Shown here: piece by piece, positions 12,441 through 25,100 of the stretch | Layout of the letters: every line of letters starts with the position of its first letter | Numbering within the stretch: the first letter of the stretch is position 1 | Assembly (NCBI GenBank): GCA_029465975.1 | Contig: CM055743.1 | Coordinates: forward strand, 13,690,231 to 13,754,230 | Source: Dallia pectoralis | Lineage: Eukaryota; Chordata; Actinopteri; Esociformes; Umbridae | Length of the DNA stretch: 64,000 nt | Reading direction: 5' to 3' | Made by a program: the position numbers and the translations under genes | Notes under the pieces: generated by a model | What the model was told of the DNA's origin: nothing | The model's database searches: none | What the model saw: the letters and a program-made list of their open reading frames with translations, nothing else

Positions 12441-13567
12441 GAACATTTAACCAGCTTGGTTACCACATCGGTCTGTGGCTAAATACCATTTCATCTGGTT
12501 TGCCTGCTTGATACAGTTTTATCTCAGCAGTTTATGGAGTGTTCCTTGGACTTCAGGGTTTAGTTTTTGCTCTGATCCGGTCTGTGAAGTGTGGGACCTT
12601 CAATTGACAGATTTTAAAAAATCATGTTTTATCAATTGAGTATAGGTCAGCACTGGTGTATCGGACAGCAATCGATATCAGCAACATATAGTCTAAAATA
12701 TAATAATTGGTGTCAGCTAATTAATTTAAATTTGGCAGGTTATTTCTGATTGTGCTTTCTGTACCGGTGTCCAGTATGGTCAAGTAATTTGCACTGTAAT
12801 CCTTTTACTATAGTGATGTTTCGCTTGTGGTTTTGTTGATTGAAGTCTAATACCTTATTTACTACATTTCAATTCAGGCATGTGTAATGAACAGTTACAG
12901 AAAGAATGTGTATTTATTATCATACAATTCATACATCATCATTTGTTATTAAAATATTTAGACAGAGACAATTTGTGGGGTTGAATTTACATTTGTAGAA
13001 ATTATCAGAATAATTAAAAGAAAAGTAAGTAAGTGAAGGGATCTGAAAAACACTTTAATTTACTTTCATGGTCAAATGATAGATATTAAAATGCTACGAT
13101 ATGCCGGCCAAATAAACCACTGGCTTAGTTAAAGCAATTTATCAGTGACCTCTGAAAGTGTTAACTACCATATTATGAATTATGTCTGTCTGAATCTAAA
13201 ATGTACTTTCCTGTCAGCTCATGATCTGTTCACTTGAAAGACTACCTGTGATACATTAATAATATATTGTTTTTGCCCTCTTCATCATGGATATTTGTTT
13301 AAACTATTAATAACACTAAAATAATTCATTGTCTGCTGTGCTGTCAATATTAGACATTCCACCAGCACCTCAACATTCTAAATTTAAAGTGAAACCAAAC
13401 ACAGTCAACAGATAGTTGATCATTGACACGTAGAATGAACACAGACAACACCTGTCACGCAAATATTTAAACGATGCTTGGTACTGTCATAATTCATTTC
13501 TGTTCAACCGCTGTCCTCAGGTGTTCTTCTGGAGCAAAGGCTCTTAACTTTGCTGTTAAAGACCTTT

Positions 13568-13865
13568 CTCCCATAGGTGGTTCTCTTGTCTCCAGTAACT
13601 GGTCAGAGGGAGTGCCAGGTAGAAGCTCCTCACCTTCTCTTTCTCCCATAGGTGGTTCTCTTGTCTCCAGTAACGAGTCAGAGGGAGTGCCATGTGGAAC
13701 CTCCTCGCCTCTTTTCTCCCATAGGTGGTTCTTTAGTCTCCAGTAACTGGTCAGAGGGAGTGCCAGGTAGAAGCTCCTCACCTTCTCTTTCTCTCATAGG
13801 TGGTTCTCTAGTCTCCAGTAACGGGTCAGAGTGAGTGCCATGTGGAAGCTTCCAGTACATTCTGG
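13568..13865. repeat. Four-copy 75-bp tandem repeat
   Basis: Four units starting at about 13568, 13643, 13716 and 13791, each opening CTCCCATAGGTGGTTCTCTT and carrying GTCTCCAGTAAC and a CAGAGGGAGTGCCA block. Period 73-75 bp, so reading frames stay largely open on both strands. Each unit also contains TCTCCCATAG|GT, an acceptor-like string. Confidence 0.85.
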
Positions 13866-14100
13866 TGTTGACCTGTCTTCACCCTTCACCACACTGCACC
13901 TCCCTCCCAACGTAACATAACTCCTGCTGCGCTCCATAATCTCCCTCCTCCACCGCTCAGGCTGGAGAAAGGTAAACCCACTGCACCTTATCAGTTCAGT
14001 TGATCATAACACACCCAATTACTATTTGATCAGCCGTTGTACTGTTGACTTGTTCATCTCCATGCGCCTTACAAGTGGTCACTTATAGCCGTAGTTGCCA

Positions 14101-14275
14101 GGGTTGACATTCAGGGCTGACATTTAGGGTTGACATTCAGGGCTGACGTTTCGGGTTGACATTCAGGAATGACATTCAGGGTTCAGGTTTGACATTCAGG
14201 TTTCAGAGTTGACATTTAGGGTTGACATTCAGGGTTCAGGGCTGACATTTAGGGCTGACATTTAGGGTTGACATA
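14101..14275. repeat. Short irregular tandem repeat
   Basis: About a dozen imperfect copies of a 13-14 bp unit of type GGGTTGACATTCA/GGGCTGACATTTA. Confidence 0.8.
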
Positions 14276-14448
14276 CAGTAGTAATACAAGTTGAGTCTGT
14301 TTTTAAAGAAGACAACAACCAAAATTCAAGGATGCTTTTGAAGTTTCCTGTGCACTTAAAAGCTAGGTATTATGGGGCACCTTTTTCAAAAATTTTCATA
14401 TATAGAGAGAGTGAATGTAGTTTTATCTTGCTTCTTGCTCCCAATTGT

Positions 14449-14637
14449 CATATCCAGTCGTATCTACAACTCCGTCATATCCAATCGTATCTGCAACTCT
14501 GTCATATCCAATCGTATCTGCAACTCTGTCATATCCAATCGTATCTGCAACTCTGTCATATCCAATCATATCTACAACTCTGTCATATCCAATCATATCT
14601 ACAACTCTGTCATATCCAATCATATCTACAACTCTGT
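14449..14637. repeat. 27-bp minisatellite, seven copies
   Basis: Seven copies of a 27-bp unit starting CATATCCAATCGTATCTGCA. A C/A variant (CGTATCTG versus CATATCTA) switches in the last three copies. The period is a multiple of three, which explains open frames on both strands. Confidence 0.9.
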
Positions 14638-15409
14638 CTCATTGCAACAACCCATAAAGATTTGTGAGAGTTGCAGATAGAGACAAGCTCTCACCTCGTA
14701 GGCACAGTGCCAGCCTAATGTGCCAGATTCCATGCTGCTTTTTAAACCAGGAAGTCACGTGAGTCAACATGTGTGAGGGCCCGCCTCCTCAATCCACTTC
14801 CCACCCTCTGCCTTCCTTTGGCACGTTCACATGCGCCTCTGGTAGTCGCAGAAGTGTCCCCATTGCAGAGGCAGTGGTAATTATTGAGGGTGTAGAGGCT
14901 AATTGGGCCTTTGTATGGCTTGTTCCAGCAAGTATGCAGCAATGCAACCTCTACAAGCCATCTGCAATCCTAGAAGGCAACACATTATGTTTCAGCTTGC
15001 ACGATTTCACACCTAAGATGGATATATATTTCCAAGTTTAAGATTTGACATGTACAATACACAAGATACCATTTAAGTTCAATCTTTTGGATGTTAACAA
15101 GCTTAATTACTTTTGAAATGCTAGGCATTTGTATATTTGTTTGTCATGCCTGTCTTGATAAATAAACATGGACAATGAGTCAGGACATTGACTGTGTCCT
15201 TTTCTCTACTCACCCCCTATCTACTCTGTGGAAGTCAGACAGCGTGTTTTGTCAACAGCACTATATCGTGGAGGGAACTGCGATCAAATGTGCAGGTCAT
15301 GGGATTGTTTTGAGCACCAACTCACCTGATGGCCTCAATTAGTGCATTTCTAATGGCACAGATAGGTATTCAGACTCCTTCAGTTGTTCACTTTTTTTTC
15401 ACAGGCCCT

Positions 15410-15720
15410 TATGGATGGGTACTTGCCGATACTGAGTACCGATACCAAGATTTTAATGAGGCGGTATTTCTCCTGTAAAAATTACAATTGAAGGTAGTGG
15501 GACAGAGAATCAGCATAGTAACCACTTTCTGGTTAGTTTTTTTGGCAACATGAGTCATGACGACTACTGCATACGAAGTGTAGATCGCACAGACTCGCGG
15601 CTCGTCTCATTTTAACCAGTAGATCAGCCAAAATACAGCAAGCTTTGTATGGTGAGAATTGGATCCTTCTAGCCGGAGCAGTTGCCTCTAGAGTGGTGAA
15701 GCAATAGCGCCTATTCCACT
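15410..15720. mobile_element. Probable old interspersed repeat
   Basis: Contains TACTTGCCGATACTGAGTAC followed by CGATACCAAGATTTTAATGA, a string I associate with a dispersed teleost DNA-transposon family. Boundaries and class are uncertain. Confidence 0.3.
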
Positions 15721-16113
15721 TTCACTTTGGCTACTGCATCCTGTTAGGATATAGCGTTTGTATAACCTTGTACATAGATGCTACATGCTAAGCTACGTAC
15801 AAATTGGTTATTGCTCCCCATTTTATTGGGTGGGCAGACCAGCTTCATTCACAAACCTGCCAACGATTCACACTTTTGTGTTATCATCTGACGGATATTT
15901 GCACTTTAGTTTTCCATGGCTGAAACCGAATAATAATAATAACCAACTATCCAACCATCTAAAAATGTTACAATACTTAAAATAATAATTAGCTCAAATG
16001 TTGTAGCCTTGAAATCCAGACTTCACGATTTAACAGACTTTTACATATATTAATGTTGTTTAATTTCTGACCTCTTTCTTTTGTTTTGTCTAGGTACTTG
16101 GTCCCTGAGGAAA

Positions 16114-19100
16114 ATGTCCAATGTATTTCAGAACCTATTCAAATGTCGACCTCGGTTGACAATTCCCCATCATCTTCTCTTCCTGGGTTTCTTGTGCTGC
16201 TTCCTCCAGCACACAGGTAAAATGCACAAATCCATTTGTCTGGGTTACATTTTGATGAGGCCTCGACCAAATCTTGTAATTTTTGAAGATACTGCCACAT
16301 AAACACTGTCCAATTAAAGACGGGTGTTTATGAGGCTACATTAAGTGTGTCTTACACATTTGCCTTCCTCACGATGGCATGTGTGTATTGCTCCTCGTTA
16401 ACAATTGTTTATACTGGCTGTCAGTTCAGATATACTACTACTGGCTCTGTAATGAATGGTGGTTTTTATAGCAACTCCAAAAACCCTGTTGAGTTACATT
16501 GTTGGCCGGACAATGGGGACTCTGTGAGTCAGTGGCGTCCCGGTGGGGGGGGGGTTAAACAAAGGCAAAATGGTCCCTTGTTTAGTGGAAAGCAAACAGG
16601 GTCAATCCCCACAGGCAGTTTTACAGGGAGTTCAACTCTCACCAATATTCTATAATATATTAATGCATCTTTGTTTCGGTCTTCGCTAGCAACTATTTGT
16701 GCATGCTCCGATATCCACAAGCTCAATTGAGGTTGGTAACTGAAGAATACAGCCTCCTCCCATGGGAGAACGGCTTGATTTGATGTACATCTGTAATAAA
16801 GTGGATATAATAAGTCTACACACCCCGGTTTTTGTTAGATAGATAAATCAAGTCAGAACCTTCTCCATTTTTAATGTGACCTATAACGTGAACAATTCAA
16901 ATTAAAAACAAACTGAAATCTTTGAGGGGGAAAAATAAAAAACAAAAAACGTACAATAACCTGGTTGCATGAGGGTGCACACCCTTAAACTAATACTTTG
17001 TTGAATTACCTTCTGATTTTATTACAGAACTCAGTCTATTTGGGTAGAAGTCTGTTAGCATGGCACATCTTGACTTGGCAATGTTTTCCCACTCTTCTTA
17101 CCAAAAGCGCTCCAAATCTGTCAGAATGCGAGGACATCTCCTGTGCACAGCACTCTTCCGATGTTCAATTTGATTTAAGTCTGGGCTCTGGCTGGGCCAT
17201 ACGCAAACTTTAATTTGAAAGGTGAACTTCATCTTCAGCCTTCTGACGGAAGAAGGTTTTGTGCCAAACTTGCCTGACTAAGGCCCTTGTTCCAGCTGAA
17301 GAAAAACAGCCCCAAAGCATGATCCTGCCCCCACCATTCTTTACTGTGGGTATGGTGTTCTTTGGGTGATGTGCAGTGTTGGTTTTGCACCAAACATACC
17401 CTATGGAGTTATGGCCAAAAAGTTCAACCTTGGTTTCATCAGACCGTAACACATTTGCCCACATGCTTTTGGAAGACTTGATGTTTTTCTGGCAAACTTC
17501 AGCCGGGCTTAAATGTTTTTCTTCGTTAGAAAAGGCTTCTGTCTTGCCACCCTACCCCATAGGCCAGACATATGAAGAATACAGGAGATTGTTGTCACAT
17601 GTAGCAAACAGCCAGTACAGATGCTGGAGGCCTCTTGGAAGTCTCCCTGACCGGTTTTCATCTCGTCTTTTCATAAATTTTGGAGGGATGTCTAGTTGTT
17701 GGTAATGTGACATTGACTCTGAACACTTGTCCGACCTGGGTACGTGTTAAATGTCACTAACTTCTTCTCACTTATGCCATGTCCTTTTTGCACAGTGGAT
17801 CTCCTTTCTCGCCTACACTGCTGTCATACCTGTTTACATTCTTGAAATATTCTATTTTCTCTGGCATGCTCAAATGCTCTTTCTACCTAAACCATGGTCA
17901 TATAATATGTGCATATATGCTTCGCACACAAATGCCTGCTAGATTCACTCTAATCTTTTTACATTCTATATATAGACTCTCCTTTGTATTTTTATATAGT
18001 TGTTACTGCCATGTAAATGCTGCTCAACTGACCTACATATATATATCTTACCCTGTATTATCTTTATATTGACTCTCCACTTGATCCTGTATTGCCTTAT
18101 TGTGTCCCGCTGCTATTTGCACTCTTGTGTTCTGTGTATTTATTGTGTAAATGTATGTTGTTCTGCACAGTTTTTCACCTTATTATGGCCAGGTCACCGT
18201 TGCAAATTAGAATTTGTTCTCAATCATCCTACCTGGTTACATAAAGGTTAAATGAAATTATTTGTACCCTTCTCCTGACTGATATCTTTCAACAATGAGA
18301 TCCCTCTGATGCTTTGAAAGCTCTTTGTGGACCATGGCTTTTGAATGTGATTGGTTAATTCTGAACGCTGCCACATCCCCAGTTTTAAGAGGGTGTGCAC
18401 ACTTATGCAACCGCGTTATTGTATGTATTTTTTTATTCCCCCGTTTTTTAATTGTTCACATTTACATTTGGCGCATTTAGCAGACGCTCATATCTAGAGC
18501 GACTTACAATAAGTGCAGGCATTTCACATATAGCAAAAACACACATCAAAAAGGCAATAAGTACGTTGTTCCTGGGTGGGTGCAGGCGGAAGTGCTAGAG
18601 ATAGAAGGTGTGCTAGGAGAGGAGGAATGGGTGATAATCGTAGAGGAATGATTCGGTAGTGAAGTTTCGAACATGCAAGAGTTGTGGAGCTCCATGAACT
18701 ATGAGCTACTGGAGCTACAGTTTGTTCACATTATAGATCACATTAAAAGTGGAAAAAGCTCAGAAATGTAGACTTCATATCTACTGTTCATCACAGGAAA
18801 CTATTTTTAAACTCTCCCAAATCTGGTGGGAAGTTGATGCGATAAGGCAAAGCCATAATCCTGAATTGGACATCATAAAATTGGTAGGGGAAGGAAATGT
18901 GATAAAATAATAATGAATTATAACATTTAAGTAATGTATTTTTGTCAATTTCAGTAAGGTTTCTTGGTCTTCAGTTTGGGTACACATGTGACCTATCTAT
19001 TGTTTTATACTTTTAAAACCCTGAATATAAATGTTCTGACCTTGGTGAGAATGTCACGTGTAATCAGTCTCTTGTTTATCACAGGGAAAGCTCTCATTTC

Positions 19101-22100
19101 CCTTTCCTGGCTGAGGTGCAATGGGACTGTACATAAATGGATTACTTATGTAAAGGGGAAAAATAGCAACAACAGATTACCTAATTGGCTGTTGCCTGTT
19201 ACAAGTTATCAGTGGTATATCCGGTTAATTAAAACATCCATGGTTTAAATCGACTGGAGTATAGAAAAATAAACATGTTGAAATGTTGAAATGTTTTAGC
19301 TTGTGGTTGGTCACTGACCGCTCTTGATGCCAGAGTTGTATCAGGCTATTTTTGGAATCTGGAACCTGGAACTAGCCAGCAAAGTGTTATTTACACCACA
19401 GAGAAGACGTAACACAACACCACACTGCACATAACCTTTTGCGTAATGAGTGTTACGTATGGTTTTGTGGGTGCAAGCGACAACGACAGAGACATTCCAT
19501 TACTGGGAGTTTTTATCATACCAGAAACGGGCTGATCTGCAGAAAAGGGGCTGGACGGATCCTATGCAGTGGAGGAAAAAACAAAAACCCCTCTCAAAAC
19601 AAAAACCCCTCTCCTGCCTTCCTAATGCTTACCGATCCTGGCACGCTAATCAAAATACAGGGGCTGGTCTGTCCTAATATGCATAGACACTGCATGGAAT
19701 GTATGCCCTCAGGCCTCTTGTCAGCACACTTCCAAGAGGCAAAACCAAGAAAATATTAATGAACAAACAAATATACGTGAACAAGAACAACCAAACTTGC
19801 CACAGGCTGACTTCTAACAATGTGCTAACAAAGTATAATGAAACACTTTGACCAAGATGCATCAAACACAAGGTATCAGATGGGGCAAACAAATGAACAC
19901 TGAGGGTTTTATCAGACTGGGCAGTTGGTGGTTGTTGGAACCCAGCTGATAGCACTGATGAGAGGGAGGGGTCAGAACTCCAATTAACGACTGGCCAACC
20001 AATCCGCTGCTCCAGGGGAAAAAACGACGACAGACACCGATAGAAACAAAGCCACCACACACTACAACAAAGAAACTGGGGAACGTAACAAAAGTCAGGG
20101 TTGCCCGTCTTCAGTCACAGTTCACACCGTAGTTATTCATAATGTGACCACAGTGTTTTCATACCTCTAGGTGTATCTGCCGAGATCTGCCGAGTGACAG
20201 GGGGAGTGTTGGGGATCCACTGGAGCGGCGTGGTCGGTCTAGGGTGGCGCCCCCTAGCGTCCGGGAGGGGAGGGCCCCGCTGCTGGGAATCTTGCTGTCT
20301 GGACCCGGCCTGCACTGCTGTGTGGAGCTTAGGCGGGCACTGTGTGCTTCTCAGCTGCCCCAACCCAGAGGGCTGCCAGGTCACAGTGCTTCCCCAGCCC
20401 GACATCAATTCCCTGGGGCTCCTGCAGCAGCTTTCCAAGGGCACCGGCACTCCTCGGAGGAGGAAGCCCAGACGGGCACCAAGAGAAATAGGAAGTGGGT
20501 CGCTCCAAAAACGCTCAAGAACCGTGAGTGAACGTAATGTTAATGTGCCTATTCTAGACGCCATACTTTTTTCTGTAATTCCTAGGACGGAGTAAGTTGA
20601 AGGAGAGACGAAATTCACTTCAACAGGTGCAACTCAAAAAAATGTGCATATCGTGCAAAAGTTAATTTATTTCAGTAATTCAACTTAAAAGGATATGCAC
20701 ATTTTGAGTTGCACCTGTATTTAGCCGGACTCTTGTTGCGGTCTTAACTGACAAATCTTAACCACACAGGCCCCGGCTCGGTTTTCCTGTCTGATAGTGC
20801 CCCTAGCTGTTTTCACCTACTGTGGCATGAAATGACGAACATGCATAACAAATATGTGTTCAAATGTCCTTTAACTCTGAGACTTTCGGGCTTGGTGTGT
20901 AATATGTTGTTTACATCTGGATATTTTTGGTTTAGCCATACATCTCATACATGCACATACATGGTGACATCTCTGGGGGCCTGTTTTGGATCAACGGCAA
21001 ACTCTTTTGTGTCTTTCAGAGGTTCTCCAAGAATGCCGATCCTCCGGCGCCAACGGCCGGCACCCAAAGCGGAGTTGCTCTCCATCAAACATCCAATAAG
21101 AATCAAAGCCAAATCGATGAGGATGATGAAGGCCCACCACCACCGCAGCAGAACTCCACATCAGAGGAAACTGAAGATAAAACATCTTCCAACAGCAGCT
21201 CAACGGTTCCCACTGCTAGTCCTACCATCCCTACATCACCAACCCAGGCCGGTAAGACCCAGGACAAATTGAATAATCAACCACTCTTTGATCAGGTACA
21301 ATTTGTTTTTGTAACCCACAGAACCCTCAAGTCGATTACAATACAATAAGTCTGTACATTTTTACGTTTTAGTCATTTATCAGGCGCTAATTCAGAGGTA
21401 GGACTTAAAAACTTAGTCTGTTTAGTTAACTAACAGCCACTTCACGCAATTTCGGCCTGTGTTTGTATTAAACTGCTCTGATTGTGTGCTGTGCCTTCTA
21501 TTTCTAATGTATATTGTGGTTTCCATGACAGTACGGGAGCTGGTGGTGTCTGCAGGCGAGAGCGTGGAGGTCACGCTGCCACTAAGCGAGGTTGAACTCA
21601 ACGCCTTTGTGGTGCCAGCGCCACAGCCAGGTACTCCTACTCAGCATAACTGTAGTATTACTGTATTACTCACCCTGTAGGGCCAGAACACCTGCAGTAT
21701 TACACCCTATAGGGCCAGCACACCTGCAGTATTACTGTATTACACCCTGTAGGACCAGCACACCTGTAGTATTACTGTATTACACCCTGTAGGGCCAGCA
21801 CACCTGTAGTATTACTGTATTACACCCTGCAGGGCCAGCACACCTGTAGTATTACTGTATTACACCCTGTAGGGCCAGCACACCTGTAGTATTACTGTAT
21901 TACACCCTGTAGGGCCAGCACACCTGTAGTATTACTGTATTACACCCTGTAGGGCCAGCACACCTGTAGTATTACTGTATTACACCCTGTAGGGCCAGCA
22001 CACCTGTAGTATTACTGTATTACACCCTGTAGGGCCAGCACACCTGCAGTATTACTGTATTACACCCTGTAGGGCCAGCACACCTGTAGTATTACTGTAT

Positions 22101-25100
22101 TACAACCTGTAGGACCAGCACACCTGTAGTATTACTGTATTACACCCTGTAGGGCCAGCACACCTGCAGTATTACTGTATTACACCCTGTAGGGCCAGCA
22201 CACCTGTAGTATTACTGTATTACACCCTGTAGGGCCAGCACACCTGTAGTATTACTGTATTACAACCTGTAGGGCCAGCACACCTGCAGTATTACTGTAT
22301 TACACCCTGTAGGGCCAGCACACCTGTAGTATTACTGTATTACACCCTGTAGGGCCAGCACACCTGCAGTATTACTGTATTACACCCTGTAGGGCCAGCA
22401 CACCTGTAGTATTACTGTATTACACCCTGTAGGGCCAGCACACCTGTAGTATTACTGTATTACACCCTGTGGGGCCAGCACACCTGTAGTATTACTGTAT
22501 TACAACCTGTAGGACCAGCACACCTGTAGTATTACTGTATTACACCCTGTAGGGCCAGCACACCTGTAGTATTACTGTATTACACCCTGTAGGGCCAGCT
22601 CACCTGCAGTATTACTGTATTACACCCTGTAGGGCCAGCACACCTGTAGTATTACTGTATTACACCCTGTAGGGCCAGCACACCTGTAGTATTACTGTAT
22701 TACACCCTGTGGGGCCAGCACACCTGTAGTATTACTGTATTACAACCTGTAGGACCAGCACACCTGTAGTATTACTGTATTACACCCTGTAGGGCCAGCA
22801 CACCTGTAGTATTACTGTATTACACCCTGTAGGGCCAGCACACCTGTAGTATTACTGTATTACACCCTGTAGGGCCAGCACACCTGTAGTATTACTGTAT
22901 TACACCCTGTAGGGCCAGCACACCTGTAGTATTACTGTATTACACCCTGTGGGGCCAGCACACCTGTAGTATTACTGTATTACAACCTGTAGGACCAGCA
23001 CACCTGTAGTATTACTGTATTACTCACCCGGTAGGGCCAGCACACCTGTAGTATTACTGTATTACTCTTCAGGGCCAGCACACCTGTAGTATTACTGTAT
23101 TACACCCTGTAGGGCCAGCACACCTGTAGTATTACACCCTATAGGACCAGCACACCTGGAGTATTACTGTATTACTCTGTATTACTAAATAAGGAATTTA
23201 GGTTGGAAACTTGTGACAGGGTAGAAACTAGGGTGTTGGTTGTTGTGGAACAGTTGAATAAAAAATTATAATAGCAATAATAGTGTTTAAAAAACATGCT
23301 GGTTTATACCACCACAGCAAATTGCAACCGCTAGTTATAATTTGTTTTGCTGTTGCTCTGTTTATTAGCTAGACTAATAAGCGGATCTCATTTGCCAGTG
23401 TGCTCTGGGAACATCAACTTACAAAAATGATAACAATTAAAGACGGATACATGCAATTAACAGACATACTGACATTAATTGTAACAGTCAAATAAAACAC
23501 AATTCTGAAATATAACATAACTTTCTTATACTGACCCATGGACACCAAGGCACCCAAGTGAAACTGATTGGAGTTGTATTGGCATTTACATACTGTTAGC
23601 CAGCCCAGTGAACTAGACAACGATTTAAACTACTGCATCAAAGAGTCTCCCCTGTGTGAACTCAGTTGTTTGCGTATTACAAGACTCTGATAGTATGCTG
23701 AAACAATATGAACTGATTTATTCCTGAAACTGCTTTCTGCATGAGTCACAAAGTGACAGGTGACTAGGGTTGCACTGGAAACTAGCAGAAACCTGAAAAA
23801 CATCTCACTTGACCTCTGTGTTTGCTCATCTGTTTAATCTGTGCTAAAGCACAAAAATAATGGCACGAGGCCATATCTGCGGTTTGACGTAGCTTACACC
23901 TTTCATCCTCGGATTTGGTTCATCTCTATCGCTGTCTTTTTCTCACTTTAAAAGGCACCACCTATGCATTTTACTGGCTGTTAAAGACTCATCCCAAAGA
24001 CTATAGTGGAGTGATGGAGGGGAAGGACAGCAAGACACTCAAACTCAGCAAGGTACTGCTACATTAATTAGTTCCGCCATTTTCTTCAACCTCATATCTA
24101 ATTCATCGACTGTGTTCTGAAGCAGGCCTGTGACCGACCAATAACTCAGTTCTAGTTGTTAACTCAACATTAGCTAGCCTCAGCAATTTTGTATGGGCCG
24201 ATTTTCAACTGTTTTAATTGTGTTTTCTCGCCCTTGTCGCTTTGTTCAGTTAACGGTGGGTCTGTATGAGTTTGAGGTGACCGTGGATGGCAACGGAGCC
24301 CATGGGGAGGGCTATGTGAATGTCACAGTCAAACCAGGTAGGGATTAAACTGACTTAACTCTTATTAACTGTTTCATATTTAACTTTAATAACAACTGTC
24401 AACTGTGACATATTAATACTGAAAGGTCAAAGATGACTCACTTGGGTTGTGTTCATTGGACAAACGGAACAAACCAGACTGATACGAGTGTGTCGCAATG
24501 TTCATATTTTTAAATGAGCCATATTGAACATGCCCTATAGGTACTGTTCAGTCAATTAGATTGTCTCGCCTGCCTCACAGAGCCCCGAGTAAACAAGCCG
24601 CCCGTCGCTGTGGTTTCCCCGAAGTACCAGGAGATCTCCTTGCCAACCAGCTCCACGGTGATCGATGGCAGCCGTGAGTGTAACCGGCTTGATGTGTCTC
24701 AATCAAACTAGATAAACGTAGCCCCGATTCTGGTTGACACAGAGGATTTTGTTGCACCTTAGTTAGTCGTTTGTGGATATGAAAACACAGAGTGGCTAGG
24801 AGTGTGTTTATTTACAGTGTAGCTCTAAGATACAATAAATAAATACAAAATGATAGATAGACATTATAACTTAGAAACCTTGACGTGTACCACCCTGGGG
24901 AATTTGAACATAATCAGTTTCCCTTTTAAAAATAATGACACACTTTATCTTCTGAGGTTTACGTTCAGGGCCAGTCTATAGGCAGGAGGGCCTCATACAT
25001 GAACTCACGTTTTTGATCTGTTATCATTCCACTTTGTCCATTATCTTCTTTCCCTCCTGTGTGCTGCACCCCTCAGAGAGCACGGACGATGACAAGGTTG

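Larger units (their letters stand above)
8950..16093 (+). other. kiaa0319l intron 1 (non-coding, repeat-bearing)
   Basis: AT-rich intron without recognisable coding exons. It holds two degenerate Tc1-like elements (about 11010-12440), three short tandem arrays (13568-13865, 14101-14275, 14449-14637) and a probable old interspersed repeat at 15410-15720. Short open frames here have no family resemblance. Confidence 0.5.
16812..18790 (-). mobile_element. Tc1-like element interrupted by two later insertions
   Basis: Left end has GTCTACACACCCC. The body in reverse orientation has ACTTTGTTGAATTACCTTCTG, CAAAGCATGATCCTGCCCCC and GGTTTCATCAGACCGTAACA. The right part has CCTGACTGATATCTTTCAAC, AACAATGAGATCCCTCTGAT and GAGGGTGTGCACACTTATGC. 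The transposase frame on minus (for example NGGGRIMLWGCFSSAG, about 17280-17330) is broken. The element is split by a LINE-type tail (17751-18252) and by a short transposon (18463-18721). It lies in the kiaa0319l intron after the signal-peptide exon. Confidence 0.8.

Noticed and set aside
13474..13865. Open frames on both strands with repeats such as SPIGGSLVSSN
   Set aside because: They follow from the 75-bp tandem repeat and change frame where one unit is 73 bp. There is no homology and no splice context.
14332..14680. Repeating HIQSYLQLC-type open frames
   Set aside because: Product of the 27-bp minisatellite, which is open in several frames on both strands.
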